Assembly (NCBI GenBank): GCA_026874595.1
Contig: CM049315.1
Span: 7,124,664 to 7,188,663, forward strand
Length of the DNA stretch: 64,000 nucleotides
Reading direction: 5' to 3'
DNA from: Sipunculus nudus
Lineage: Eukaryota > Annelida > Sipuncula > Golfingiida > Sipunculidae
Positions 12,290 through 24,085 of this stretch are shown here, one piece after another; within the stretch, counting starts at the first letter, position 1; each line of letters opens with the position of its first letter. Under the pieces are notes generated by a model. That model did no database searches and was not told the DNA's origin. It was given only the letters and a program-made list of their open reading frames with translations. The position numbers and the translations under genes are program-made.

Positions 12290-13091
12290 CATTGGGGTGG
12301 TGATATGAGAATAACTGTACACCTGTCACAGCAGGGGATCTCCCCCAGTGACTGTAACAAATCAGAAACCCTGGCATAGCTGACTTCCAGTGACCTGGAG
12401 TGGGACCCTGCATCTGTAATCTGTAAACAAAGCAAATGACTACAATAGAGCCTCAAGAAAAAAATCAATAACTAGATTAATTTTCAAGCTTTTACTTCCA
12501 AATTTCAGATTTGAACAAATTAAATATTTATGTTTACATGCTGTGAAAATTAAATCAATGGTACTTACAGGAAAAAAACGTGCCATGGTCAAAGTTGGGC
12601 AAAATTTAAGGTACTGATTTTATTTTTATGCTAATTACTTAAAAAATTTACAAAATTCAGATCTAATTTTGGGTAAACAATTGAATCTTAATTAAACATA
12701 GTTATATACTTGGGAAAACAGACTCTAGTTTCAAAATTTTTCATGTTAAGTGAGTAAATATTTTTCCTGATTTTTCACAAAGTCCATTATGTTTGGGCCC
12801 ATAACTTAAAGAATTTATACTAAACAGACTTAATTTCTGGCATGTACATAGGAACTATATAGAAGAATATTTATGGTAAATATGAGGAAAAACAGATGAG
12901 TGGTTTTGATATTAGGCAGTCCTGAAGTGTGAAAATAGGATTTTAATAAAAAATTGAGGTTTTTCCTTAATTTCTCAAAGGAACGAAGTCGCAAAGACCC
13001 AGTTTTCGGCTTGGTAGGAGATCTTGGGGACATCTAACATTATGCTGAATTTTGGATTCCTAGGTCTTACTGTTTCAAAACGTGCCACATC

Positions 13092-13137
13092 TACGGACGG
13101 ACGGACGGACGGACGGACAGACGGACGGACGACGGAC
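13092..13137 (+). repeat. (ACGG)n / (ACAG)n microsatellite
   Basis: A tetranucleotide array just upstream of the 3' hairpin of family 2 copy A. The same position is occupied by ACGG/ACAG arrays in the three other complete copies, a hallmark shared with pearl-type elements. Confidence 0.85.
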
Positions 13138-13153
13138 AATGGACCACGACTAT

Positions 13154-13182
13154 AGCTCAGATGACTTATAGTCAGCTGAGCT
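13154..13182 (+). repeat. 3' hairpin of family 2 copy A
   Basis: AGCTCAGATGACT and AGTCAGCTGAGCT are inverse complements apart from one mismatch, with a TAT loop. The element ends a few bases later at CTAAAA. Confidence 0.8.
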
Positions 13183-13403
13183 AAAAATTCTATTTACGGT
13201 AGGCCTATATGACCTTGATGATGAAGGTCAAGATCACTTGTTTTCTAATTCTTCTGAGATATTGGTAGAAAAATTCAAATTTAAAATTTCATGAAAAATG
13301 TTGAGTCATTCAAAAGTTATCGTGTTCACAAGATATGACACAGATGCCGATGCCGCTGAAGACGCTGGCGCCGCCGCTACCAACAGACAAACACTATATA
13401 TTA

Positions 13404-13429
13404 TGTCTCCCCCCATGGGATGGGAGACA
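13404..13429 (+). repeat. 3' terminal hairpin of the family 1 element
   Basis: Arms TGTCTCCC and GGGAGACA enclose CCCATGGGAT, which is itself nearly palindromic. It lies four bases from the inferred element end. The 5' subterminal copy of the arm lies about 2.9 kb upstream. Confidence 0.65.
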
Positions 13430-13433
13430 AAAT

Positions 13434-15494
13434 GAACAGCCAAGAGGAGCTGGCATGAGCAATATTTGCCAGACCTCGGCAAACTCTGGTGGCCTGGCAC
13501 TAATTTTAGAACTATGGTGTATGTGTGTGTGTGTTTAGTATTCCTAAAACACCTATCATCTGAACACATTAGGGAACATCAGATCTGTTCAAGTTAAATG
13601 AGGGATCATACGCCTTAGTTTTGATTATAAAATGATGGATTTTTCCAAATGTTTAAAAAAAAACACTTGCAGAGTTGAAAATAAATATGTTTCATTTATT
13701 TGTCAAATTAAATGTGTTTTAAAATGTTACTGAAATATTTTCTTCAAATTTACCTGTTTGAAAAGAAATTTACTGGATATAACCAAGAATACATAAGTAA
13801 AAATCTGTATCAGGCATCCCATTAGTGCCCAAAGTCTAGCGTCAGGCACCACAGGCAGGCAGTACTTCATTATATATCTAGCCCCCTGGTGGCTGAAACC
13901 ATAATGAGGACAATCACCTCTTGATAAAACTGCCTGAAAATCAGCCATGGTGATTTTAAAATGATTGGTATAAATACCATCTAACCAGTTTTTTAGAATA
14001 CATGATGGGATAGCAGTTACCCTTTGGGGCCTACCCAGGCCATGTTGGTCATCAGAACAATGAGGAGATCAGGAACTGACCCTGTTTCTGTCCCTTTGTG
14101 GCACTTGTGCTTAACTACATGATGTTATTTCATAATGCTCTTTCTTGCAGTGAATGACATATTAAATCCAGCTTTCAAAGTTGTTAGCTGGTTTTGACAT
14201 GGAATGTTCGATCAGATCAAAGCGAGGAGAGTCTTGGGCAGGTGATATCACAGGCAATACTCGTTATTGAGATTACACTTCCTACACTTCCTAAAATATA
14301 AAATAAAAGATTCAGAGCTAGATTTGAAAATTTGTGTTTCTGTGCTTACAGTGGTCAAGAAAATAATGCATACATTTCGTATTACAATATCACTTTCCAT
14401 AGTTACTTATGTATATTTAAAATTATACCTGGTTCTTTGCAAAAATGGTTCTTCGCCAGGCCCACAGGTAAGTAATCCAGCGGGTGTATTCACTGAATGG
14501 GCAAGTTGGTCTTCATCTATAAATCAATCAATAAGGACCTGCTCGGCAGTGTCTGCATTTTACCGTCGATCATTTAAAACATTTGAAACAAGTATGGTAA
14601 TATTATATTCAAAGCTATTTTGCCTCTGAGACGCTATGACATGCGGTAATATTGGGCTCTCCTGCTAGAAGATTTTGACCTGTTTGCTTCTTTAATATGG
14701 TTATGAGAGACCACGACAGGAACTCTCACACCCCTCCCAAAAAATGGACCAAAGAAGTGAGTCTGGAATAATTCTGATTTGGTTCGCCTGATTACCACCA
14801 AACGGCGAAACTGCATCATTGTATTTCACATAATGGCGGTATAAGCTTTTCAGGCATGTTCGTTAATAATTGTAAAATCAAAGCTTGGTGCTAACTGTAA
14901 CGTTTGTGAGCCGAAATTGGCAGACCTTGCTTGTTATGTAGATGGCTTGCGCAGTATGAAAGATTTTTTTTACAAAATATTGGGTGAGAATTTTTTTATT
15001 TGCAGTTTAAATCAGCTCTAAATCTGACTTTCCATTGTATTCCTTGTAATTAATATAATTCCGTTTTTGAACCCTTATTCTGTTTTTGAACCCTAATTCT
15101 GTTTTCCCGTCTGTTTTCGGGGCTCTACATATACATTGATCATGAAAGCTTTAAACTTTTGACAACTGAGATAAAACACATATAACTTTTCCCTAAGATG
15201 TCACCCAGGCATCTGTTGTTGATTCATTAACTCAAAATTAAGTAATCAGCTTTTATAAATATTTTCACAGATTTTGAAGAACCAGAGCTGTAAAACTGGA
15301 AAGATGTTTCTTATGTTTCATTGCCATGCTATGTAGATTTAACTGTGAATGGGTATATATATCTGATATTTTCTCTAAAACTTGGATACAGTGATAATAC
15401 TCGTCAAGACTATACTAATGATTTAAAGATGTATATATTGATGTGCAGGCCCTTTGGTTTGATATTCTCTTGCTTATAAAAGTATAGACATAAA
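13434..15494. other. No gene seen
   Basis: Contains a short (GT)n run near 13518-13533 and otherwise unique-looking sequence. The longest open frame (120 codons, 14267-14629) has no recognisable domain and biased, AT-driven composition. CAGGTAAGT at 14464-14472 matches a splice donor but has no polypyrimidine tract or coding frame before it. Confidence 0.5.
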
Positions 15495-18021
15495 CAAGGG
15501 ACCTATGGGTCACGACGCTCAGCTGTTATATATGATAAAAAATATTATTTAAAAAATGAGGCACATGCTGGTTTTGTGTGGTAATAAATTTAAGCTGTAT
15601 TATGAGTTGTTGTTGTTTAGCTTATGTATGATTTTGATTATACCTTTGGAGACAGGGAAGAGGATTGATTTCATTTATTTTATTAACAAATGGAGTACTA
15701 CTGTCACACAGATTTTGACTTGGCCATATAACTTATAAGCAGAACATATAATATAAGAGTTTAACTGTTTATTAAAAGAATTACAAATATTGTCCCAAAT
15801 ATAATTTTTATTAAAAATAATAAGAGAATCATATGATTTTTTAAAATGAAATATAACTGATATGATTATTAAAATAATATTAAAGAATATATTCATGAAT
15901 GCATTCATGAATACATTTTGAAAGTATTTGCACGAGTATTCATATACTTACATTTTTACCTGAATTCCCATTCTTTATGCAAGAAATTTTATAATGGAGT
16001 ACATAATCATATTCGTATTTAAATACAATTACAAAGTATTCGCACCATGTTTGGTATTTATTCAGTTTTCACCAAACAATGATGTTGAGAATCCAGAATA
16101 TACAAATTTCACACATTTAAATAATGATCATAAGTACCTGGTTTTATGGCTTTTATTTATATTATAAAATAACTGTAAAAAATTCATTTTGGACTAATTT
16201 CACATCAATGTACACACTAGACACAGTAGGAATCTAGATTAATATTATCAACTGCATCTTTGTCTATCATTAATTTCCTTCATATAATCCTTAATGATTA
16301 GTAATGAATAATATGATTTACTTCTTTATCATTAAAAATGAACTGAAAAATGCCATAGGTGACTGCATGGTGTTATTTGGAATATGTGACATTCTACCCA
16401 TCGATACAAGATTCTTATATCATCAGTAACTGCAAGTTAATTTCCTGTTATTATAAACTAACAAATTCCTTTTCTATTTTTCTTTAATTTGTTATTAAAA
16501 AGCAATAAAAATTTATTAATTTATTGTTTATTGTTATGTTGTTGGTTAAAACTACTAGATGAGTTTGGTTGAACACCAGTGGATCAACTTTGGCTGGCCA
16601 TAAGCTGCCTGGATTCTCCCCTCAAGCGTGCATAAATTGATGAAAGGTCAACAAGGTCAACATACAGGTGACTCAAGAGGGGCTGGAGAGAGCCAAGTCT
16701 GACAGGGTCTCATAAAAAACATTAATAAAAGCTACAATATTTGGCAAATTTCTTTCAGCTTTCTAAACTAAAAAGCTGAAATCCTTATGTGTGCATGATA
16801 TGAAAATTATATCAACAGTGCTCACGGGAAACAAACGTGCCTTGGTCACAGTTGGGCAAAATTTAAGGTACTAATTTTATATTTATACTAATAACTTATA
16901 AAATTTGAAAAATTCAGAACTAATTTTGGGTATTCAATTGAATCTTGATTAAATAATGTTACATCCCTGACAAAAAAAAATCTCTAGCTTCAGCAATGCC
17001 CTTGTCAAGGGAGTAAATATATTTCTTGATTTTTTACAAAGTGCATTATTTTTGGGCCCATAACTTAAAAAAAATACACAATACTGACATCAATTCTGGC
17101 ATGTGCATAGTGAATGTATAGAAAAATATGTATATTATATATGATCAAAGTCAGATCAGTGGTTTTGATATTAGGCAGTCTTAAAGTGTAACATTGGGTT
17201 TTTAATGGAAAAATGAAGTTTTTCATTGATATCTCGAAGGAATTAAGTCCTAGTGACCAAATTCTTGGCATGGTAGGGGATTTTGGAGAAATCTAACTGT
17301 ATGCCAAATTTAAGGAACTTAGAGCTGAAGCTCGGGAGCTGAGCTCTAGCAAACTGCATAACACTAGCAATATGTGACATGGTGCTTGAAAACTTGAATA
17401 AAATCTACAGTTTTTGATCTACTGGTTTCAAAATTTTGGTGTTAACAGTTGAAATGCTAACAAAAACATGCTGTGAAAATTAAATCCACAGCAGTTACAG
17501 CAAAAAAACGTGCCATGGTCAAAGTTGGGCAAAATTTAAGGTACCAATTTTTTTTTTTTGCTAATATTTTTAAAAATTTAAAAGATTTTGATCTAATTTT
17601 GGGTATACAATTTTATTTTGATTAATAGAAGGAATATTACTGGAAAAAAAGTGCTTAGCTTTAACAAGTTTTGTGTTAAGTGATATAATTTCTTTCCTGA
17701 TTATTTACAAAATGCATTATGTTTGGGCCCATAACTTTTTGAAATTAAATAATACAGACCTAATTTCTGGCATGTTCATAGGAATTATATAGAGGATATT
17801 TTATAGGAAATATGAGGAAAAACAGATGAGTGGTTTTGATATTAGGCAGTCCTAAAGTGTGAAAATAGGTTTTTAATAAAAAATTGAGGTTTTTCCTTAA
17901 TTTCTCAAAGGAATGAAGTCGCAAAGACCCAGTTTTCGGCTTGGTAGGAGATCTTGGGGACATCTAACATTATGCTGAATTTTGGATTCCTAGGTCTTAC
18001 GGTTTCAAAACGTGCCACATC

Positions 18022-18062
18022 TACGGACGGACAGACGGACGGACAGACAGACAGACGACGGA
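18022..18062 (+). repeat. (ACGG)n / (ACAG)n microsatellite
   Basis: Mixed GACGGACA array directly before the terminal hairpin of copy F (18080-18108). Confidence 0.8.
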
Positions 18063-18079
18063 CAATGGACCACGACTAT

Positions 18080-18108
18080 AGCTCAGATGACTTATAGTCA
18101 GCTGAGCT
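18080..18108 (+). repeat. 3' hairpin of family 2 copy F
   Basis: Identical to the hairpin ending copy A at 13154-13182, including the single A/C mismatch in the stem. Confidence 0.8.
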
Positions 18109-18112
18109 AAAA

Positions 18113-19780
18113 ATTAAAAGGAACAATTTTCATGAACTGGTAAACCTTTTTGATCTTATTTTAATTGATAATGCTCATATAACACTGCAGGAGTCATAAA
18201 TAGTCTATTAAGGTATTTCAAGGCTGACAAATGCAATTGAAACATGTATAACAAATATGTCAGCTTCTTTAGCCATCATAATTATTATTTTTATAATCAT
18301 TATTATTATTATCATTATAATTCAAGTGTCATACATATCAACATTTCACCAATAACCAATCACCATATCTCTAACCAAGTGGAAAATTAGAAGGTTCATT
18401 TATAACCGATGACCAGTGAAACAAATATCATAAACAAAAGAAAGGACAGATCAAGGACAAAGAAAAGAAGAAAGACATTCATTCAGCACTGCAAAGTCAT
18501 CTTTGATGTCATGACAACAGGGAGGAAAGAGTCCAATTATAACTGACATATGAGGGTGACCTTTCTTGGTTGGGTTTAACTTGGGTTCCTCGTAAAGGAT
18601 GATGGTGGACACAGCTATATAAGAACTGAAAGATACGGCAAGTCTTTCATCGAAAATGTCTATAATAACAAGTCACTTTGAACTTGCCAAGAACCGAATG
18701 GGCATAATACTCTTAAAATCCTATACTTTTACAAACTGGATGGTTTTAATAGGCCCAGATTCTATGAGCAGGCAATGGGGATGGATGATTTCAAAACGGC
18801 TTATTTTTAGAAAAGTGCTCAAAATACGCTTTCTTTTTGTGCTTCCATGTTTAAGTTATCTGCCTCAGATGGCATCGAAATTTCTTTTAAACAATCTTTC
18901 TTTGTCTTCTTTTTTCCACAAGTAATTCAACAAAAAGGTCAAATTGCCCCACTGCCCTTAGATAAGAATATAATTGTTCCCCATACTTTGGAAATCTGAA
19001 AAAAAACTATGCCCTGGGGACTTCATTACGAGTGTTTGTCTGCAGCCAGGGACAGATAACTTCACTACAGTAAAACAATTCTTGAAGGAGAAAATACCAG
19101 CCTAAGACATACTCTTTTTGCAATTTAGCGACTTCAAAGACTACTGTGATTGATTGCATCCCTTTCAGGGAGACAAAATGTACAACCCAAGTAATGAATG
19201 CCATGCTATCTGATTACCGATTTAAATTTAACAACATTCAGCTGTGTTATGTTCAAATGCCAAATCAATGCAACAAATAACTACACCTCTCAAACACTGG
19301 TTGACTTATGTTAAATCCTAAAAGATGGAATTAGCTATGTTTATCTTTGAAGAAGAAACTTCTGTGAACTGCAAGATGCCGCTTTGTTAATTGAGTGCCC
19401 AACACTAATCTGTCCCTAAGACTACACAATTAAGATGATTAAATTTCATTTATACTGCAAATGCTAATTTTCTGCAGTATTCAATTACAAAAGATGCTTT
19501 AATACATAATATAAAGTGAAAACATGTTTTCACTTTGAAAGCACAAAATAACCTTTCTGGTCAAGAAGGCATTCATTCTTTTGTCAGCTCCCTGGGGAGC
19601 ACACGTACAACCCAAGCAGGGTGTTAGGTGCTTGAAGTTTATTCTTTCTAAATTCATTGATGCCTATGACCATATGCTCTGAGCACAGTGAGTGACCTCC
19701 TGGTGACCTTCCACTCACTGGGTGTGAGGAATAGCAGGATTCTTCAGGTTTGGCATGGTGCCAAACACCCAGTCAGTTTG
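18113..19780. other. No gene seen
   Basis: Apart from an ATT-rich simple repeat at about 18283-18320, the sequence looks unique. No frame over 90 codons and no known domain. Confidence 0.5.
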
Positions 19781-20038
19781 TGCTGGTTAAACTAAAATCT
19801 GATTGGCTCTGCATTTAAACAAATCTGTAGAACTGGTAGAAGAAATCTGGTCGGCTTTGTGTGTAAACAAACATGGCTGCACCAATAGCAAGCTAGTATA
19901 ACACGGCAAGAGAGGAAATATGCAGACAATGGGGGATAACTGACCTCAGGCCACACCAGCAAGTCAGTATAGAGACTGTGTGATGATTGCATCATGTGTA
20001 TTTCAAAGGGTGGGGGGGGGGAAGGAGGGTGGATAAAG

Positions 20039-20090
20039 TCTGTGCTACTAAGCACTTTCCACCACAGTGCAAAGTGCTTAGTAGCACAGA
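20039..20090. repeat. Perfect 20-bp-stem hairpin
   Basis: TCTGTGCTACTAAGCACTTT (20039-20058) and its exact inverse complement (20071-20090) flank a 12-base loop. It sits downstream, on the minus strand, of the SINE-like head at 20250-20350, and a G-rich run lies beside it. It may be part of the SINE tail, a separate short inverted repeat, or a structured RNA. Confidence 0.85.
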
Positions 20091-20249
20091 GAACATCCAA
20101 TTGTGCCAAACCTGACCAGCAACCACAAATTAATGCAGCAGGTAGTGTAGCAAATAGTTGAGCATAGAGTAACCACTGCTTATGGAAAATACCCATGACC
20201 AGTACACCCTCTGGGTTGAGAGAGTGCATCCTTGTGGTAAAGATCTAGG

Positions 20250-20350
20250 CTAGGAGTCTAAGCACAGATGGTGGTCAGAACCGGATTCAAACCCACAACC
20301 TTGTGATAACAAGTCCAATTTGCCACCATGTAACCATTACACAGCCACAC
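20250..20350 (-). repeat. tRNA-derived SINE head
   Basis: On the minus strand the B box GGTTTGAATCC (20283-20293) is one base from consensus, and an A-box-like TGGCTGTGTAATGGTTA (20331-20347) lies at tRNA spacing before it. Between and after them the sequence reads like a degenerate tRNA body. The SINE would run towards lower coordinates; its 3' end is not clear. A 145-codon frame at 19792-20229 on the same strand has no domain and is not called. Confidence 0.6.
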
Positions 20351-21995
20351 TCCCCGCACCATGCTCAAGTTATCTAGAAATTGTTATATTCAATATGCTC
20401 TCCTGATAAGGCTACATTTTTCAAGAATGTTTCCTTAAAGCATGTTCTTTTTTTTTGGTGGAGGTAATGGCCTCGATCCATTTTCATGTAGTCTCCATTT
20501 TGGTTTGTGCCAGTTTAAACTTTCTAATCAGTACAGTAACCCAGATTTCACCTGGGCCAGCCAATCCTGGTCAAAGCACACTGATCTGCCATGGATTCCA
20601 CCCAGAGACTTTTATAACACAGCCTACAGCTGTGATGAAGAGTCCTCTACTGACATAACCACCCAAGTCCCCAACTAGGCTAGGGCATATCTAATATAAG
20701 AGAGCCTCACTCCCTATAAATCAATCCATTCATTTTAACAATTTTGGTTAAAGTCTGGCATGCGACAAAACTAGCCACTATCAGATTTAAACCAACATGT
20801 CCCAGTGAACATGACTTTGAGCAAACGGTGTTAGAACAAAATAGTTGTAGATACCATACTATTTTAAAGAGAAAACATAATGAATAACGATGTACATGTC
20901 AGACTATTCATTGGTGTCAATATTTTAGGTACTAGTATACAGCAAATTTCAAGGTGATATACAAAGTACATAAAATAATTGATTAATAACTGATCATCAG
21001 TCATTCATTTTTTCAATCATCGATTATGATTTTAAAACCAACTCCCACCACTAATACAAGTAGATTTAATGATACTGAAACAATATTTGGTCATATAATA
21101 CAACGTATATATACACGGGTTCATCATTACACTAGTTGATGGTTGTAGTACAATTAAACATTTTAGTAATTTTATGAAACATATAATTCAACAATTAAAG
21201 TCACTACCTGAGACACCTTAAAATTTAAGCTTTATTCTAAATCTAGGCATGTGAACAAGCAATATTGTATAGAAGTTTTTATAACATATATGCTTTTTAC
21301 CAGTATTAGCATTTATTTCTACATGCATGTCACAATGACTTACAAAAGATGATATAAAATTTTCTCTCCAATTTTGCTACATTTATACCAATAGCCTTAT
21401 TATGACCATGAATGTCATGGAAATGTTATTTATTTATCTATAAAATAAAAACAAGCAGTGAGCACTCATAATACTATTACCAAATATATCCCACAAGCCT
21501 GTTCCCTAACCTTTAATAATAAACCCTCCATTGTTACAGCCTGCTCTTCCAGTCAAGTTGATTTCTGCTTGCACTTACAGGCGTTTCAGCTAATTGCTTG
21601 ATGGAAACTAAAATCTTTCTTTTCAGACAGAATCAGACTCTAAATCATTCATGAACTAATGACATGGACCTTATCTCGTCCCTAGATTTGTCAGTAATTG
21701 TTGAATCCATCTCCAGTATCCTGTGATGTCAGCCTCTTGCTTTTCTTTAATCTTATATATTTCTATTGGTTTTAACACGTCCTTTGACATTATATCAATG
21801 TTACTGATGAAACAATGTGTGGAGTATGATCATACTATCCTTTGCGCTCTTAATCAGTTTTCCATTTCATAAAAATTACCATTATATAAGCATAGAGGGG
21901 GTGATATGTCTACCAAATATATTTTGATATATCACTGGATTCAGGTGATAAATAACTGAATTATTTAATAACAATAATATTAAGAATAATAATAA
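20351..21995. other. No gene seen
   Basis: AT-rich, unique-looking sequence with no element termini recognised. Short frames at 20442-20678 lack domains. Confidence 0.5.
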
Positions 21996-22139
21996 CTAGA
22001 ATACGGGTAGGCGACAAGCGACTTCGTGTATCCGCCAAAATCAGAGAAGGACGGGTGAAGTAAGGCATGGATTGAGTGGCAAGGGGATATAGAGTTACAT
22101 GTGTTAAATAATAGAATGGATCTCTGCCACATAAACATG

Positions 22140-23520
22140 ATTGTAGGTGGCGCCACCTGTTACTTGAACGAAAAACTATCCAAGATATATACACAAGCAA
22201 AATTTCATGTGGAAAAGTCAAACCACTGCAGAGATATGAGTGATTTTATCCCACAGCAGACAAATAGATGGACGCTGTGCAAAAATGGCTGCAGGTTGCG
22301 CCACCATTTTTGTGTAAGTTATAAAGCTATCCAAGGGCTACATTTGTGTAAAAATTTTTTCTGATTGGTTGAATGAGTCCGGAGATATAAGCATGGATGT
22401 CTACAGCATGAACGTGAATGTAAGTGGCGCCACCTGTCATAAAATCAAGAAAGCTATGCGGGATGTATAAGCATGCTGAATTTCAGGAAATTTGGTCAAA
22501 CCACTGCAGAGATATGAGTGATTTTAACCAAAGGCAGACAAACAGATGGACGCTGTGCAAAAATGGCTGCAGGTGGCCCCACCATTTTTGTGTATGTTAT
22601 AAAGCTATCCAAGGGCTACATTTGTGTAAATTATTTTTCCTGATTGGTCAAACGGTTCCCGAGATATGAGCTTGGATGTCTGCAGCGTTAACATGAATGT
22701 AAGTGGCGCTACCTGTCATAAAATCAAGAAAGCTATCTAGGATGTACACGCATGCCGAATTTTAGGTGAATTAGTCAAACCACTGCAGAGATATGAGTGA
22801 TTTTAACCCCAGGCAGATAAACAGATGGACACTGTGCAAACATGGTTGCAGGTGGCGCCACCTTTTGTTGTGTATGTTATAAAGGTATCCCAGGGCTACA
22901 TTTGTGTAAAAATTTTTTCCGGATCGGTCAAACGGTTCCCGAGATATATGGGTTCATGTGTGGAGCGTTAACGTGAATGTAGGTAGCGCCACCTGTCATA
23001 AAATCGAGAAAGCTATCTAGGATGTATATGCATGCCGAATTTTAGGTGAATTAGTCAAACCACTGCAGAGATATGAGTGATTTTAACCCCAGGCAGATGA
23101 ACAGATGGACACTGTGCAAACATGGTTGCAGGTGGCGCCACCTTTTGTTGTGTATTTAATAAAGCTATCCCAGGGCTACATTTGTGTAAAAAATTTTTCC
23201 AGATCGGTCAAACGGTTCCCGAGATATATGGGTTTATGTGTGGAGCGTTAACGTGAATGTAGGTGGCGCCACCTGTCATAAAATCGAGAAAGCTATCTAG
23301 GATGTATATGCATGCCAAATTTTAGGTGAATTAGTCAAACCACTGCAGAGATACGAGTGATTTTAACCCCAGGCAGATGAACAGATGGACACTGTGCAAA
23401 CATGGTTGCAGGTGGCGCCACCTTTTGTTGTGTATGTTATAAAGCTATGCCAGGGCTACATTTGTGTAAAAATTTTTTCCGGATCGGTCAAACGGTTCCC
23501 GAGATATATGGGTTTATATG
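22140..23520 (+). repeat. ~280-bp tandem core array, five units
   Basis: The word CCACTGCAGAGATAYGAGTG recurs at 22223, 22501, 22780, 23060 and 23340 (spacing 278-280). Each unit has two copies or near-copies of GGTGGCGCCACC. Units in the right half are nearly identical, those at the left more diverged, as expected for an array growing at one end. Open frames here are repeat artefacts. Confidence 0.9.
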
Positions 23521-23713
23521 TGAAAACAGACGCACAAACGGACGCTGGGCAGAGACGAAAGGTCAGAGGTCAAGGTCACTTGGTTAGGCACCAGTTCACA
23601 TGTGACCCGATAATTTGTGTAAGTTTCGGTAAAATCTGTCCAGTAGTCTCAGAGGAGTTCTCCGGAAACAAACGCGGCGGCGGCGGCAGCGGCGGAACCC
23701 GTTCAAAAACATT

Positions 23714-23743
23714 GTATCCGCAAAACTTCGTTTTGGCGGATAC
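23714..23743 (+). repeat. 3' terminal hairpin of family 1 element
   Basis: GTATCCGCAAAAC and GTTTTGGCGGATAC pair with a one-base bulge around a TTC loop, three bases from the element end. Confidence 0.8.
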
Positions 23744-23746
23744 AAT

Positions 23747-23772
23747 AATTATTATTATTATTATTATTATTG
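23747..23772 (+). repeat. (ATT)n microsatellite
   Basis: ATT trinucleotide run directly after the family 1 element end. The left flank (AATAATAA) is similar, so the element probably landed in an AT-rich simple repeat. Confidence 0.7.
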
Positions 23773-24085
23773 ATAATATATAGTAAATATATTTAGACAC
23801 TGGTCAGAGAGACATTTATATAACCCTTACATACCATTACTTTTAACTTAACTCAGTCGCCATACAAAATTCAGAGTGATCACACTGAAGATATAGGTGT
23901 AACTTTTGGACAGGGTGGCCTGGCACTCTTTTGCATAAGCTGCATAAGTTGCATAAATTACAGAAACAAACATGTACATAGCATGACTTGAACTCGAGTG
24001 AAGCACAGAGAAGTAAATTACCACATTACCCTGCAGAAATAACATTTTGATATCCCTCGTGATAATTACATAGTCAAATAAAAAA

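Larger units (their letters stand above)
11271..13186 (+). mobile_element. Family 2 (pearl-like) element, copy A
   Basis: Starts CAAGGGACCTATGGGTCAC with GCTCAGCTG just inside, and ends with (ACGG)n plus a hairpin terminating CAGCTGAGCTAAAA. GCTCAGCTG and CAGCTGAGC are subterminal inverted repeats. Inside are an AT-rich 5' half, a poly-G tract near 12270-12288, and a block beginning near 12540 that recurs in the other copies (key words CGTGCCATGGTC and GTTGGGCAAAATTTAAGG). It is close in sequence to the copy at 48243-51735 but lacks that copy's insertion. It lies inside a family 1 element. No open frame of note. Confidence 0.75.
10455..13433 (+). mobile_element. Family 1 element (CTAGA...ACAAAAT), interrupted by a family 2 element
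   Basis: The 5' end CTAGAG is preceded by AATAA. A subterminal TTTGTCTCCCC at about 10489-10499 is the inverse of the 3' GGGAGACAAA. The 3' end is a hairpin with TGTCTCCC and GGGAGACA arms (13404-13429), preceded by a GCC/GGC-rich patch at 13345-13378. The core carries three degenerate ~270-300-bp units marked by a shared ATTAGTRTTTCAAATTTGAGG motif near 10648, 10910 and 11210, each with tGACCTTGA/GGTCAAGGTCA words. Positions 11271-13186 are a later insertion; host sequence resumes at 13187. No protein is encoded. The architecture is Helentron-associated-like; class assignment is inference. Confidence 0.65.
15495..18112 (+). mobile_element. Family 2 (pearl-like) element, copy F
   Basis: The 5' end CAAGGGACCTATGGGTCACG with GCTCAGCTG and the 3' end (ACGG/ACAG array, hairpin, CAGCTGAGCTAAAA) match the other copies. 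The 3' part has two units of the block marked by CGTGCC and GTTGGGCAAAATTTAAGG, at about 16835 and 17508, so the period is about 673 bp. The first unit is much more diverged than the second. The AT-rich 5' half (15530-16700) is not clearly alignable by eye to copy A, so treating 15495 and 18112 as one element is inference. Confidence 0.55.
21996..23746 (+). mobile_element. Family 1 element (CTAGAATACGGGTAG...GGATACAAT)
   Basis: Begins CTAGAATACGGGTAG after AATAA and ends GGCGGATACAAT. A subterminal GTATCCGCCAAAA (22028-22040) is inverse to the right arm of the terminal hairpin. The core is a tandem array of about five 280-bp units. A GGC-rich patch (about 23673-23697) precedes the hairpin. 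It is the same family as 49210-50818 and lacks coding capacity. Architecture (subterminal inverted repeats, core array, 3' hairpin, no target duplication in the sister copy) suggests a rolling-circle, Helentron-associated element. Confidence 0.75.

Noticed and set aside
13300-13570. Possible coding exon near the GCC-rich patch
   Set aside because: The patch is the conserved GGC/GCC-rich segment before the hairpin of the family 1 element, seen at the same place in the sister elements.
14456-14472. Third recursive-splice-like word
   Set aside because: CAGGTAAGT is preceded by a purine-containing, GC-rich stretch (TTCGCCAGGCCCA) and not by a polypyrimidine tract.
14267-14629. 120-codon open frame on the plus strand
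   Set aside because: No domain, AT-driven composition, no promoter or splice context; the donor-like CAGGTAAGT inside it would interrupt it.
19792-20229. 145-codon open frame on the minus strand
   Set aside because: No recognisable domain or signal; it overlaps the SINE-like tail and the perfect hairpin, whose inverted repeat it would have to translate.
22140-23520. CRISPR-like regular repeat spacing
   Set aside because: Units are 280 bp and similar over their whole length, with no spacer variability; the DNA is eukaryotic.
22101-23783. Similar 60-130-codon frames repeated every 280 bp
   Set aside because: They follow the tandem unit, differ in phase and length between units, and contain stops in most units.
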